Part shown: positions 34,672 to 43,563 of the stretch, in pieces
Layout of the letters: each line of letters begins with the position of its first letter
Numbering within the stretch: position 1 is the stretch's first letter
Assembly: GCA_964399195.1 (NCBI GenBank)
Contig: CAYNPY010000007.1
Location: 1-64,000 of the forward strand
DNA length: 64,000 bases
Direction: 5' to 3'
From: CAINDZ01 sp964399195
Lineage (GTDB): Bacteria > Krumholzibacteriota > Krumholzibacteriia > LZORAL124-64-63
Position numbers and translations under genes: made by a program
The notes under the pieces: generated by a model
The model's database searches: none
What the model was told of the DNA's origin: nothing
The model's input: the letters and a program-made list of their open reading frames with translations, nothing else

Positions 34672-36738
34672 TCAGGCGATGGTCTGCCGCCAGGCGTCGC
34701 CCAGCTGGTCCAGGGCTGCCGTCATCTCGGCGACCAGCTCCTGCGCGTACTCGCACTCGCGGCGACGGGCGGCGCCGCCGATGGCCGCGGCCTGCCGCGC
34801 CAGGGGCGCCGCCTGCACGTTGAGCGCCGCGCCCTCGAGCGTCTTGGCCTCGGCCGCGGCGCCGTCGCAGTCGTAGGCCCGCAGCGCCGCGGCCACCGCC
34901 GCCAGCCGCTGCGCGGCATCCTCGAGGAACAGCGTGAAGATCTCGGCCGCCAGGTCGCGGTCGCCGTCCAGCTGGTCGGCCAGCGCCCAGAGGTCGAAGG
35001 TGACGTCGCCGTCTGCGGCCGGCGCGTCCTGGCCGGCGGCGGCGGACAGCACGCGCGTCAGCGCCTCGCGGATCCGTTCGCCGCTGATCGGCTTGGCCAC
35101 GTATTCGTTCATGCCCGCGTCCGCGCAGGCCTGCCGGTCCTCGCGCGAAACGTGCCCCGTCATGGCGATGACCGGCACCTTCCGGTTCCGGTCGCCGGCC
35201 AGCCCGGCGCGCAGGCGGCGCGTGGTCTCCAGCCCGTCCAGGCCGGGCATCTGCACGTCCATGAACACCGCGTCGAAGGACTCGTCGGCCAGGATCGCCA
35301 GGGCGGCGAGCCCGTCGTCGGCGGTCCGGGCCGCCACGCCCAGGCGCTGCAGCATCCCCACGGCGACGCGCTGGTTGATGCTGTTGTCCTCCACCAGCAG
35401 GACGGAGCGGCCGGCCAGGGCGTTGCGCGCGGCGATGCCCGGCGCCGCGCCGGGCTCCGCGCCAGTCACGATCGCGTCGGCGGGCGCCGGCTCGAGCGGC
35501 AGGGCGAACCAGAAGGTCGAGCCCCGGTCTTCCTCGCTCTCGACGCCGATGCGGCCGCCCATGCGCTCGACCAGCATGCGGCTGATGGCCAGGCCCAGCC
35601 CGCTGCTGCCGCTGCCGGCGGCCACGCCCGCGGTCGCCTGGCTGTAGGGCTGGAAGAGCAGGGCCTGCTGCGCCGGCGCGATGCCGATGCCGGTGTCGGC
35701 GACCCGGAAGTCGACCGGAACGCGCCCGCCGGCCGCCTCGCCCGCGCGCACCGACAGCGTGATGCCGCCCTCGCGCGTGTATTTCATCGCGTTCCCGAGC
35801 AGGTTCAGCAGCACCTGCCGCAGACGTCCCTCGTCGCCCAGCACGGGATCGGGCAGCTCGCTCTCGACGCGCAAGGAGAAGGACAGCCCCAGGTCCTCGC
35901 ACTGGGAAGCGGTGATGTCGGCCAGCTCGCCCAGCAGGTCGCGCAGGTTGTAGGGCGCGCGCAGCAGTTCCAGCTTGCCGGCCTCCAGCCGCGAATGGTC
36001 CAGGAGATCGTTGATCAGGCGCACCAGGGCGCGCGCGCTGGAGTGGATCAGGCGCGCGGTGTGTCGCGCCTCGTCATTCAGCTTCATGCCCGTCAGCAGG
36101 TCGGCCAGGCCCATCACCGCGTTGAGCGGCGTGCGCATCTCGTGCGCCAATCCGGCGAAGAACTGCGTGCGCTGCTGGCTGGTGCGGCGCAGCGCCAGTG
36201 CGCGCTGATTGGCCTCGGCGATGGTGCGCGTCAGCTGCTGGTTGGCCGCGGTCAGCTCGCCCGTGCGCTCGGCGAAGCGCCGTTCCATTTCGCGCAGCTG
36301 CTCGCGCAGGCGCGCCGCGTCCGCCGACGAGTCGCCGGCCTCCGCGTCCGCGTCCACCGCGCCGGCCGCCGGCCGCGGCCGCATGACGGCCACGATCACG
36401 TCCAGCCCGTCGCCGCGCAGGGCGTGCGCCGAGATCGCCACCGGCGCCTGCCGCCCGTCGGAACGCCTGACCGTCGCGGGCAGCCGGCGCACGGGACGCC
36501 CCGCCCACACCGCCCGGTAAGCCGCGGCGCCGAAGGCGCGCTCGCTGGGAGCCATCAGATCGACAGGCGCGCGCCCGAGCAGATCCTCGCGTGCGTGTCC
36601 GCACAGCTCGCAAGCGGCGTCGTTCGCGTAGACGATCCTGCCGGTCGACCCCTCGGTGACGAACACGGCGTCCGGCGCCGAGGCGAAGACGCGTTCAAGC
36701 TGCCTTCCGGCGTCCTGTTGATCGAAGGGACCTGCCAA
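34672..36738 (-). CDS. hybrid histidine kinase PAS-HisKA-HATPase-REC with degenerate Hpt
   Basis: A 688-residue cytoplasmic sensor. A PAS domain (~12-120) is followed by a coiled coil, HisKA with His199 (A-H-E-M-R-T-P-L-N), HATPase (N-A-M-K-Y, D-T-G-I-G, G-L-G-L-A-I-S), and a receiver domain with Asp494 (V-F-M-D-V-Q-M-P-G). The C-terminal ~90 residues look like an Hpt four-helix bundle, but the usual A-H-T-L-K-G is A-K-T-L-E-G (Lys632), so it cannot take phosphate there. No ATG fits; TTG 36738 is chosen since AGGAG lies 6 nt upstream and the PAS domain follows directly. Confidence 0.85.
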   Translation of the reverse strand: MAGPFDQQDAGRQLERVFASAPDAVFVTEGSTGRIVYANDAACELCGHAREDLLGRAPVDLMAPSERAFGAAAYRAVWAGRPVRRLPATVRRSDGRQAPVAISAHALRGDGLDVIVAVMRPRPAAGAVDADAEAGDSSADAARLREQLREMERRFAERTGELTAANQQLTRTIAEANQRALALRRTSQQRTQFFAGLAHEMRTPLNAVMGLADLLTGMKLNDEARHTARLIHSSARALVRLINDLLDHSRLEAGKLELLRAPYNLRDLLGELADITASQCEDLGLSFSLRVESELPDPVLGDEGRLRQVLLNLLGNAMKYTREGGITLSVRAGEAAGGRVPVDFRVADTGIGIAPAQQALLFQPYSQATAGVAAGSGSSGLGLAISRMLVERMGGRIGVESEEDRGSTFWFALPLEPAPADAIVTGAEPGAAPGIAARNALAGRSVLLVEDNSINQRVAVGMLQRLGVAARTADDGLAALAILADESFDAVFMDVQMPGLDGLETTRRLRAGLAGDRNRKVPVIAMTGHVSREDRQACADAGMNEYVAKPISGERIREALTRVLSAAAGQDAPAADGDVTFDLWALADQLDGDRDLAAEIFTLFLEDAAQRLAAVAAALRAYDCDGAAAEAKTLEGAALNVQAAPLARQAAAIGGAARRRECEYAQELVAEMTAALDQLGDAWRQTIA

Positions 36739-36886
36739 GACCGGCTCCTGCTTCAAAGTGGCGATGCGCCGCGGGCCCGCTGCGGCCCGGCGTCGCCGTG
36801 GGGGGTTCGCTGGCAATGCTATCGGCCGCCGGCAAGGGCGCCTTAGCGCCGATCGCGGGCCCCGCGGGGCGCGGTCCAGTCCCGTC

Positions 36887-36916
36887 TTGACAAACAGGAC
36901 ATTAATGTCCGATATT
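36887..36916 (+). promoter_or_regulatory. promoter with central palindrome for the ferredoxin gene
   Basis: A consensus -35 TTGACA (36887-36892) is followed after 18 bp by a weak -10 GATATT (36911-36916). The spacer holds the perfect 14-bp palindrome GGACATTAATGTCC (36897-36910), which a repressor could occupy. The regulator is unknown. Confidence 0.55.
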
Positions 36917-36957
36917 TGAAGGGCCAACGGGAATCCACACCACGGGAGGCTGCGGGC

Positions 36958-37767
36958 ATGGCCGTGCGGAAGATCGTGCACATCGACGAGGACCTGTGCG
37001 ACGGCTGCGGCGACTGCGTGCCGTCGTGCGCCGAGGGCGCCATCCAGATCATCGGCGGCAAGGCCCGCCTGCTCGCGGACAACCTGTGCGACGGCCTGGG
37101 CGCCTGCCTGGGCGAGTGCCCGCAGGGCGCGATCAGGATCGAGGAGCGCGACGCCGACGAGTTCGACGAGGACGCCGTGCACGAACACCTCTCCCGCATG
37201 CCCGCCCCGGGCCCCTCCGATTTCGCCTCGCTAATGGGCGGCCGCCCGCACAGCCCCACGCCGACGCCGATGCCCGCCGCGCCGAAGCCGGCGCACGGCG
37301 GCGGCTGCCCCGGCTCGCGCACGATGCACTTCCCGCAGGCCGGCGCCGCGGCGCCCGCCCCCGCGGCCGACCCCGCGGCCGCCGCTTCGGAACTGCGCCA
37401 GTGGCCGGTCCAGCTGCACCTGGTCAACCCCGGCGCCCCCTACTTCCAGGGCGCGAACCTGCTGCTGGCGGCCGACTGCTGCGCGTTCGCCAGCGCCGAG
37501 TTCCACCCGCGCTTCCTGCGCGGCAAGGCGCTGGCCTTGGCCTGCCCCAAGCTGGACCACGGCCAGGACATCTACCGCCAGAAGCTGACGGCGATGATCG
37601 ACCAGGCCGGCATCGACACCATCACGGTGCTGATCATGGAGGTGCCGTGCTGCGGCGGCCTGCTCACGCTGGCGCAGCAGGCGGTGGCCGCGGCGTCGCG
37701 CAAGGTGCCGGTCAAGCTGGCGGTCATCGGCGTGCAGGGGCAGGTCGTGCGCGAGCAGTGGGTCTAG
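36958..37767 (+). CDS. 4Fe-4S ferredoxin-domain protein of the CDGLGAC family
   Basis: A 269-residue protein. The N-terminus has one complete ferredoxin motif (C-D-G-C-G-D-C-V-P-S-C) and a second, reduced one (C-D-G-L-G-A-C-L-G-E-C-P) in which one Cys is Leu; this reduced form is, from memory, standard in this family. After a Pro/Gly linker (~95-150) comes a C-terminal domain with A-A-D-C-C-A-F, C-P-K-L-D and E-V-P-C-C-G-G, which probably binds a metal or partner. It is likely a low-potential electron carrier or redox partner. ATG 36958 has GGGAGG upstream. The promoter palindrome suggests redox or stress control. Confidence 0.8.
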   Translation: MAVRKIVHIDEDLCDGCGDCVPSCAEGAIQIIGGKARLLADNLCDGLGACLGECPQGAIRIEERDADEFDEDAVHEHLSRMPAPGPSDFASLMGGRPHSPTPTPMPAAPKPAHGGGCPGSRTMHFPQAGAAAPAPAADPAAAASELRQWPVQLHLVNPGAPYFQGANLLLAADCCAFASAEFHPRFLRGKALALACPKLDHGQDIYRQKLTAMIDQAGIDTITVLIMEVPCCGGLLTLAQQAVAAASRKVPVKLAVIGVQGQVVREQWV

Positions 37768-37931
37768 GTCGGCGCATCTTTTTCCGCCCGCTTCCCGTAG
37801 AATCCCCTTTGGGCGCGGCCTGCCGCTCCGTGGCGGTTGGCGATTCCCGCCGAACAAGACCGGCCCGGGCCGGGTAGCGGTCCCGCAACCGGACACGAAC
37901 CCGACTGCGGGGCGCACAGCGAGGGGAGCCG

Positions 37932-39206
37932 ATGATGGCAAGGTTGGTCACGATCACGCATGGCCGCGCGCGGCGCGCGGCGCTGGCCGCGTTGGCCCTG
38001 GCGACGTTGACTTTGGTCGCGACCGGCGCCTTCGCCGCCCCCACGATCACGGTCAAGGACGGCGTGACCCGCGTGGTCAACGGCGCGCAGCCCAGCCAGG
38101 GGCGCGAAGTGGTCGCGCTGCAGGAGGTCTGGCGCGTCGGCGGCGACGAGGGCGAGGACTTCTTCGGCCTGATCACCCAGGTCCGCGTGGGCAAGGACGG
38201 CCGCATCTACCTGCTGGACACGCGCCTGGCGGAGGTGCCCGTGTACGACAAGACGGGCCAGCGGGTGGCGACGCTCAGCCGCGAGGGTGACGGTCCCGGC
38301 GAATCCCGCCTGCCCGCCAACCTGGTCTTCATGCCGGACGGCACGCTGGGGTTGGCGCAGATCTTTCCCGGCAAGATCATCAAGATCAACCTGGACGGGA
38401 GCCCCGCCGGCTCGTTCGCGTCCGGCGGCGCCGACCCCACCGCGGGCGGCTTCCTGCAGCTGTTCGACTGCGTCGCCAGCGGCTCGGACCTGGTCGTGAC
38501 GGCCGAGTCGATCGCGCAGGCCGGCAACGCCGCGCAGGACCGCACCAACTACGTGGCGTCGGTGGACGCCGCCGGCAAGGAGAAGGTGCGCTTCCTCGAG
38601 CGCAAGAACCACATGGATTTTGCGGCCTTCGAGTTCAACGAGGACAAGACCGACCGCGTGGACTTCCGCAAGGTCGCCGCGGGCAAGGACGGCCGCGTCT
38701 ACGTCGCCGGCACCCGCAACCGCTACGCGATCGACGTCTACGGCAAGGACGGCAAGCTGCAGCGCGTGATCGAACGCGCCTACGAGCGCAGGAACCGCAC
38801 GGACGAGGAATTCAAGCGCCTGCAAACGGTGGTCCAGGCGCAGCTGGCCCAGCTGCCGGGCGCCAAGGTCACGATGTCGCGCACCGAGCCGGACATCGCC
38901 GCGATCGAGATCGGCAACGACGGCAACCTGTGGGTCTCCACCAGCCGCTCCGGCGTCGAGCAGCCGGCCGGCATCATGTTCACCTGGGACGTGTTCACGC
39001 CCGACGGCGAGTTCCTCAAGCAGGTGTCGGCCAAGTGCCAGGGCGACGGCAAGAAGGACTCGCTGATCTGGACCCCCGACGGCAACGCCGTCCTGGTGAC
39101 CGGCTTCCTGGACGCGGCGATGTCGCTGCAGGGCGGCGGCGCGGCCGACGACGACGACGAGGCGGCGCCGATGGAAGTTGTGTATCTGAAGCGGGTGGCG
39201 AAGTAA
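37932..39206 (+). CDS. exported six-bladed beta-propeller (NHL-like)
   Basis: A 424-residue protein with a signal peptide (about 1-36, ending G-A-F-A-A). The rest has repeated blades containing V-x-x-G-K-D-G-R-I-Y and F-M-P-D-G-T-L-G patterns typical of 6-bladed propellers. It probably binds a ligand or partner in the cell envelope; no catalytic site is evident. Two adjacent ATGs (37932 and 37935) follow AGGGGAG. The Asp/Glu-rich stretch D-D-D-D-E near the end is unusual. Confidence 0.72.
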   Translation: MMARLVTITHGRARRAALAALALATLTLVATGAFAAPTITVKDGVTRVVNGAQPSQGREVVALQEVWRVGGDEGEDFFGLITQVRVGKDGRIYLLDTRLAEVPVYDKTGQRVATLSREGDGPGESRLPANLVFMPDGTLGLAQIFPGKIIKINLDGSPAGSFASGGADPTAGGFLQLFDCVASGSDLVVTAESIAQAGNAAQDRTNYVASVDAAGKEKVRFLERKNHMDFAAFEFNEDKTDRVDFRKVAAGKDGRVYVAGTRNRYAIDVYGKDGKLQRVIERAYERRNRTDEEFKRLQTVVQAQLAQLPGAKVTMSRTEPDIAAIEIGNDGNLWVSTSRSGVEQPAGIMFTWDVFTPDGEFLKQVSAKCQGDGKKDSLIWTPDGNAVLVTGFLDAAMSLQGGGAADDDDEAAPMEVVYLKRVAK

Positions 39207-39224
39207 GAGCCCCTTGAGGCGAGG

Positions 39225-39252
39225 GCGGGACTTGCGCCGGCGCAAGTCCCGC
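39225..39252. terminator. perfect 28-nt palindrome between convergent genes
   Basis: GCGGGACTTGCGCC (39225-39238) is followed directly by its exact reverse complement (39239-39252). It lies between the propeller gene stop (39206) and the convergent stop (39259). No T-tract is present. Its centre is a copy of the CTTGCGCCGGCGCAAG family. Confidence 0.6.
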
Positions 39253-39258
39253 TTCGCT

Positions 39259-39846
39259 CTACCGGAACAAGCCCTTCACCCCGCCGAACGAACTCGCCTC
39301 ATCGCCCACCGGGCAATTCGCCCCCGCGTTGATGCCCGCCACCGGCAGCTCGACGTCACCGGAAGCCACGCGGCACAGGCGCAGGACCCCGTCGCCCGTG
39401 ACCACAGGCAGCCCGCCGGGCAGCGACGGGATCGCGCCCGGGCCGACATGGAACAGCAGTTCCGCCGTCGACTGGAGCATGATCTGCCAGGTCACCAGGA
39501 CCGCCGCGCCCGTCTCCAGGACCGGAAAGCCCGTCGCGCAGCCGATGGCGAAGCTGTAGGGGCCGCAGTGTTCGCCGTCGCAGATGGTTGAACCACAGTA
39601 GTTCGTGGACAGGATGACGTGCGGGGCGCCGGTCATGGCCACCGTGCACTCGAAGCCGTCCGTGGGGCCGGCGGGGTTCATGAGCAGCAGATAGGCCGTG
39701 ATCGGCTGGAAGGGCGCGGCCATCGTGCAGTTGGTGTTGCCGGCGGTGTCGAAGTAGACGCCGAACGAATCGGTGTCCGGATCGAGGCCGGCGGGTGAGT
39801 TGGACGCCAGCAGGCAGGCCAGGATGAGCGGCAGCGGGAATTTCAT
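39259..39846 (-). CDS. secreted protein with F-G-G-V-K-G-L-F-R tail
   Basis: A 195-residue exported protein. ATG 39846 has a perfect AGGAGG site, and a signal peptide (1-~20) follows. The mature part has F-G-V-Y-F-D-T-A-G-N-T-N-C near residue 31, several cysteines that could form disulfides, and beta-rich sequence. It ends with F-G-G-V-K-G-L-F-R, nearly the same tail as the protein at 8539-9297. I recognise no enzyme motif. The shared tail suggests a common export or anchoring route. Confidence 0.75.
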   Translation of the reverse strand: MKFPLPLILACLLASNSPAGLDPDTDSFGVYFDTAGNTNCTMAAPFQPITAYLLLMNPAGPTDGFECTVAMTGAPHVILSTNYCGSTICDGEHCGPYSFAIGCATGFPVLETGAAVLVTWQIMLQSTAELLFHVGPGAIPSLPGGLPVVTGDGVLRLCRVASGDVELPVAGINAGANCPVGDEASSFGGVKGLFR

Positions 39847-40135
39847 GGCGGATTCCTCCTCGTGATCCGGGCCGGCGCGGCGGCGACCGCCCTCGTCGGA
39901 CGACCGGCCCCTGGACAAGCAACGATGGCGGCGCCGCCCCCGCAACCGGCAGTCGCCACGACGATGGCGACATTGGCCAGGCGCTTGACGGTCACGGCGG
40001 TTCCCGGGCGACGAGCGGAACGACGCGGAGAGCATACGTGCGGGCTGCGGGCACGGTGACCGCGGCCGAATTGACGCTCCGATTCCTCGGCTCTATCCTG
40101 CCCCAACCCGCTCCCCATTCCCAAGGAGCCCCGCC
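39847..40135. other. intergenic spacer with a 7-bp hairpin
   Basis: The divergent spacer between the secreted protein and the patatin gene holds GTCGCCA (39952-39958) pairing with TGGCGAC (39965-39971). No gene is seen. Promoters for both directions must lie here, but no consensus pair is obvious. Confidence 0.4.
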
Positions 40136-41857
40136 ATGCCCCCCCTGCCCAACTGCGACATCATCATGAAGGGCGGCATCACCAGCGGCGTCGTCTACCC
40201 CCACGCCGTGCTGGAGCTGTCCCGGAAGCACCGCTTCAAGAACATCGGCGGCACCTCCGCCGGCGCCATCGCCGCCGCGCTCACCGCCGCGGCCGAGTAC
40301 AACCGCGCGCACGGCGGCTTCGCGGAGCTGGAGGCCGCCACCAGGCGCATCGGCGCGTCGCTCTTCGGCCTGTTCCAGCCGGCGTCGCCGTTCCGCGGCC
40401 TGTTCGCCGTGCTCATGGCCGCGCTCGACCGCAGCCGCGGCCCGGGCGGCCGCACCGCGCGCGTGCTCAAGGCGCTGATCTGGCACCACGCCGGCCAGAC
40501 GTTCGCGGGCCTGGCGCCCGGCGCGGCCATCCTTGTCTGGGCCGCGCTGGCGCACCGCGCTCCGGAAGCCTGGATCCTGGGCGCGGTGGCGCTGGTGCTC
40601 GGCACTGCGGCGGCCTGGCTCGGCGCCCTGACCAGGCCATTGCTCTGCGATCTGAAGGATCTGCGCCACGGCTTCGGCCTCTGCCCCGGCCTGGGCGAAA
40701 GCGACTCCCGCCCCGCGCTCACCGACTGGCTCTGCGACACGCTCGACGAGGTGGCCGGCCACAAGCGCCGCGGCGAGCCGGCCGCGGGCGAGCCACTGAC
40801 CTTCGGCCACCTCATGGGCCCGGACCCGGCGTTCCCCGCCATCAACCTGCAGATCATGACCACGGACCTGACCACGGGGCGGCCGCATCGCGTTCCGTTC
40901 GTCGACGGCGAGTTCATGTTCTCAGAGCGCGCGTTCCGGCGCCTGTTTCCCGCGCGCATCGTCGACCACCTGGTCCGCCATGGGCGCCCATACGGCAGCG
41001 ATGACCCCGACCTGCACTGGCTACCCGCCACCGATCGCCTGCCCATCGCGGTCGCCGTGCGCCTGAGCCTCAGCTTCCCGATCCTGCTGTCGGCAGTGCC
41101 TCTGGTGGCACGCGACTGGACGCTGCGCGACGAGGACGAGCGCGAACTGCCCCGCACCTGCTGGTTCTCCGATGGCGGCATCTGCAGCAACTTCCCCATC
41201 CACTTCTTCGACGCCGTCTGGCCGCGCTGGCCCACCTACGGGATCATGCTCGACGATTTCGACCCCGAGCGTCACCGTCACCAGGTCTGGATGCCGCAGA
41301 CCGCCGCGCAGGGCCGCCTGGGGCCCTTCCGCGCCATCACGTCGCTGCCGGGATTCCTGGGCGCCATCGTCGCCACCATGCAGAACTGGCGGGACAACCA
41401 GCAGTGCCGCCTGCCGGGCTACCGCGAGCGCATCGTGCGCATCGCGCTGCGCCCCGACGAGGGCGGCCTCAACCTCAACATGCCGCCGGCCACCATCGGG
41501 CGCCTGTTCGCGCTGGGCCGCCGGGCCGGCGAGCGCATCGTCACCGACTTCGACTTCGACGCCCACCGCTGGCGCCGCTACCTGGCCTCGCAGGAGCCGC
41601 TGGACGAGATGTTCGCCGGCATGCGCGCGGCCTGGACCGACCCGGCGCCCGACCGCCGCCCCCTGCGCGAGTTCCTGCCGGACTGTGCCATGGACCCGCC
41701 CGAGTACGCGGACATCTCCGTCGATCGCCTGCGCCGCATGTTCAACGCCACCGAGGCGCTGGTCGACGCCACCGCCGACTGGGGCGACCCCCTGACGAAG
41801 GAGCGCAGCGGCCTGCCGCGTCCGCGGGGCGCGCTGCGCATGGTGCCGCCGGTGTGA
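40136..41857 (+). CDS. patatin-like phospholipase
   Basis: A 573-residue acyl hydrolase. The oxyanion loop K-G-G-I-T-S-G-V is at 12-19, the nucleophile elbow G-G-T-S-A-G has Ser41, and D-G-G-I-C-S-N-F has catalytic Asp346. A hydrophobic segment near 125-165 could be one or two membrane helices. It should cleave fatty-acyl groups from phospholipids at the inner membrane face. It is longer than typical RssA-like proteins (~300), with a C-terminal extension. The start ATG has AAGGAG 9 nt upstream. Confidence 0.85.
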   Translation: MPPLPNCDIIMKGGITSGVVYPHAVLELSRKHRFKNIGGTSAGAIAAALTAAAEYNRAHGGFAELEAATRRIGASLFGLFQPASPFRGLFAVLMAALDRSRGPGGRTARVLKALIWHHAGQTFAGLAPGAAILVWAALAHRAPEAWILGAVALVLGTAAAWLGALTRPLLCDLKDLRHGFGLCPGLGESDSRPALTDWLCDTLDEVAGHKRRGEPAAGEPLTFGHLMGPDPAFPAINLQIMTTDLTTGRPHRVPFVDGEFMFSERAFRRLFPARIVDHLVRHGRPYGSDDPDLHWLPATDRLPIAVAVRLSLSFPILLSAVPLVARDWTLRDEDERELPRTCWFSDGGICSNFPIHFFDAVWPRWPTYGIMLDDFDPERHRHQVWMPQTAAQGRLGPFRAITSLPGFLGAIVATMQNWRDNQQCRLPGYRERIVRIALRPDEGGLNLNMPPATIGRLFALGRRAGERIVTDFDFDAHRWRRYLASQEPLDEMFAGMRAAWTDPAPDRRPLREFLPDCAMDPPEYADISVDRLRRMFNATEALVDATADWGDPLTKERSGLPRPRGALRMVPPV

Positions 41858-41863
41858 GGGCCG

Positions 41864-42193
41864 CTAGACCAGCTTGAACCCCACCGCCGCGTTCACCGTG
41901 TCCCGCGCCGCCCCCAGCGCCGCATTGATCGCGTCCTCGACCGCGATCACGCCCAGCCCCTCGACGGTCAGCAGCACGGTCTGCGTGGTGTTGCGGTAGA
42001 TGTTGAGCAGCGCCTTCGCCTGGCGCTGGTTGACCTTCTTCGCGGCCACCAGTCTGGCGATGGCTGCCAACGACTCGGCCAGCCGCTTCATCTCCGGCCT
42101 AGCGTAGTCCTCGGCCTTGCCCCAGTCCTGGGCCAACGACTCCCTGGCCGCGGCCATCATCGGCTTGAGGATCTCGGTGACGGTGAACGACAT
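41864..42193 (-). CDS. small helical protein of unknown function
   Basis: A 109-residue protein, mostly alpha-helical and amphipathic (M-S-F-T-V-T-E-I-L-K-P...). The length and Ala/Lys-rich helices recall phasin-type or small membrane-associated proteins, but there is no signature motif. It follows the lipoprotein gene by 24 bp with a GGGAGG site, so the two form an operon. The stop is 6 bp from the convergent patatin stop. Confidence 0.6.
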   Translation of the reverse strand: MSFTVTEILKPMMAAARESLAQDWGKAEDYARPEMKRLAESLAAIARLVAAKKVNQRQAKALLNIYRNTTQTVLLTVEGLGVIAVEDAINAALGAARDTVNAAVGFKLV

Positions 42194-42217
42194 GATACCC
42201 TCCCGGCCGCGCCGCGG

Positions 42218-42727
42218 TCAGCGCTTCTTGGCCACTTCCAGCCGGATGATGGCGCTCCACGCCTGGTTGAACAGGTCGCGGAACACGGGAATGGCTTCGA
42301 CGGGCAGGGTGCCCTCGTCCTCCGCCCCTTCCTCGCCGCGGTGCGCCGTTTCCAGTTCCTGCAGGCTGTCGAGCATCAGCTCGTACTGCGCCACGCTCTG
42401 CTCGTTCTTCGGGTGCGCCTGCGCCCGCACCAGCACGGCCCGCACCTCGGTCGCGTAGTACGGGTAGAAGCCGCGGTTCACGCCGTACATGACCGACTCG
42501 TCCCTGCCGTTCTCCATGTCGGTCAGAAACGCGTCCATCTCCTTCTGCAGCTGGCTGGCCGATCGGTCGATCGTCTCGTCGTAGTCGGAGATCAGCCGGA
42601 CGGTGCAGCCGCCCGTCGCCAGCACAGCCAGTGCGACGAGCGCCAGGGCCGGCAGGAGGCGGTGGGCTCTGGTCCTTGCGGTCGCTTGAAGCGCCGGCCT
42701 GCGCACAGGCAACGTCGGGATCGTCAT
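42218..42727 (-). CDS. putative lipoprotein
   Basis: A 169-residue protein. ATG 42727 starts an N-terminus with a basic stretch, a hydrophobic helix (L-L-P-A-L-A-L-V-A-L-A-V-L) and then A-T-G-G-C, a loose lipobox. The mature part is acidic and helical. No known domain is recognised. It is probably attached to the membrane by a lipidated cysteine. It lies in the same operon as the 109-residue protein. Confidence 0.6.
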   Translation of the reverse strand: MTIPTLPVRRPALQATARTRAHRLLPALALVALAVLATGGCTVRLISDYDETIDRSASQLQKEMDAFLTDMENGRDESVMYGVNRGFYPYYATEVRAVLVRAQAHPKNEQSVAQYELMLDSLQELETAHRGEEGAEDEGTLPVEAIPVFRDLFNQAWSAIIRLEVAKKR

Positions 42728-42877
42728 GGGGACTCGCCTTTCCTGGACTGCTGCCGGATGCGCCAGGTGGATCACTTGCGCCAGTTGCGCCGGCGCACGT
42801 CCAACGCTTCGGAGCCGTCGTCGGCATTCTACGGCGTCTGGCACGCGCCGTCCATGGACTCGCGTCTTTCCCCTGCC

Positions 42878-43540
42878 TCAGCCCCCCGGATACCCCGGAA
42901 TGCCCCGCCCCAGATGGATGTCCCGCACCACCACCTGCACGCCGGACTCGTCCAAGGTCGGCGTCGCCAAGCCGCTGCCCCCGCGGCCCGTGACCAGCGT
43001 CGCGCGCTTCGCGGCGGTCAGGCGCGGGTCGTCGTCGAACATGACGTCGTCGATGTAGTAGGTGCAGCGGCCGACCTCGATGACGTGCAGGTGCACGTGC
43101 TCCGGCAGGTCGGAGTCCGGGTAGCCGCCGGGCCGCACGGTATCGAAGGCGTAGCGGCCCTCGGCGTCGGTTTGCACCCAGCCGCGCAGCCGGCCGTGGT
43201 GGTAGGCCGCGGTGCCGCGATGTTGCGTGGCGGGCGGGTAGATCCCCTGCGCGTCGGTCTGGTACGCGTAGACGATGACGCCCGGCGCCGGCCTGCCCGC
43301 GGCGTCGAAGACGGTGCCGTTGATGCGGAGCGGCCGGCCCGGCTCGTCGGGCGGGGCGATGCGCGCCCGCGCCGTCAGCGCGGCCGGCAGGCCTTCGAAG
43401 ACGGCGTCGCAGCCCTCGCAGGGCAGGCCCACCACCGGCTCGCGCGCGCGTGCGGGGGCGGCGGACTGGGGCTGGGCGGCGCAGGCGGGCAGGATCGCGA
43501 ACGCGATCAGGATCGCGGCAGCCGGAAGCGGTCGCAGCAC
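42878..43540 (-). CDS. exported intradiol ring-cleavage dioxygenase-like lipoprotein
   Basis: A 220-residue protein; GTG 43540 begins a hydrophobic signal ending I-L-P-A-C, a lipobox. The mature domain has I-N-G-T-V-F-D-A-A-G-R-P-A-P-G-V-I-V-Y and an H-V-H-L-H-V pattern typical of intradiol dioxygenases (protocatechuate/catechol type), with Tyr and His iron ligands. Such exported forms occur in genomes lacking aromatic pathways, so substrate is uncertain. It ends the IorAB operon. Confidence 0.7.
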   Translation of the reverse strand: MLRPLPAAAILIAFAILPACAAQPQSAAPARAREPVVGLPCEGCDAVFEGLPAALTARARIAPPDEPGRPLRINGTVFDAAGRPAPGVIVYAYQTDAQGIYPPATQHRGTAAYHHGRLRGWVQTDAEGRYAFDTVRPGGYPDSDLPEHVHLHVIEVGRCTYYIDDVMFDDDPRLTAAKRATLVTGRGGSGLATPTLDESGVQVVVRDIHLGRGIPGYPGG

Positions 43541-43563
43541 GTGTGGCCCCCGTCCGGGCCGGG

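Noticed and set aside
36897..36910. GGACATTAATGTCC as an FNR or Rex site
   Set aside because: It does not match TTGAT-n4-ATCAA or TTGTGAA-n4-TTCACAA; left unassigned.
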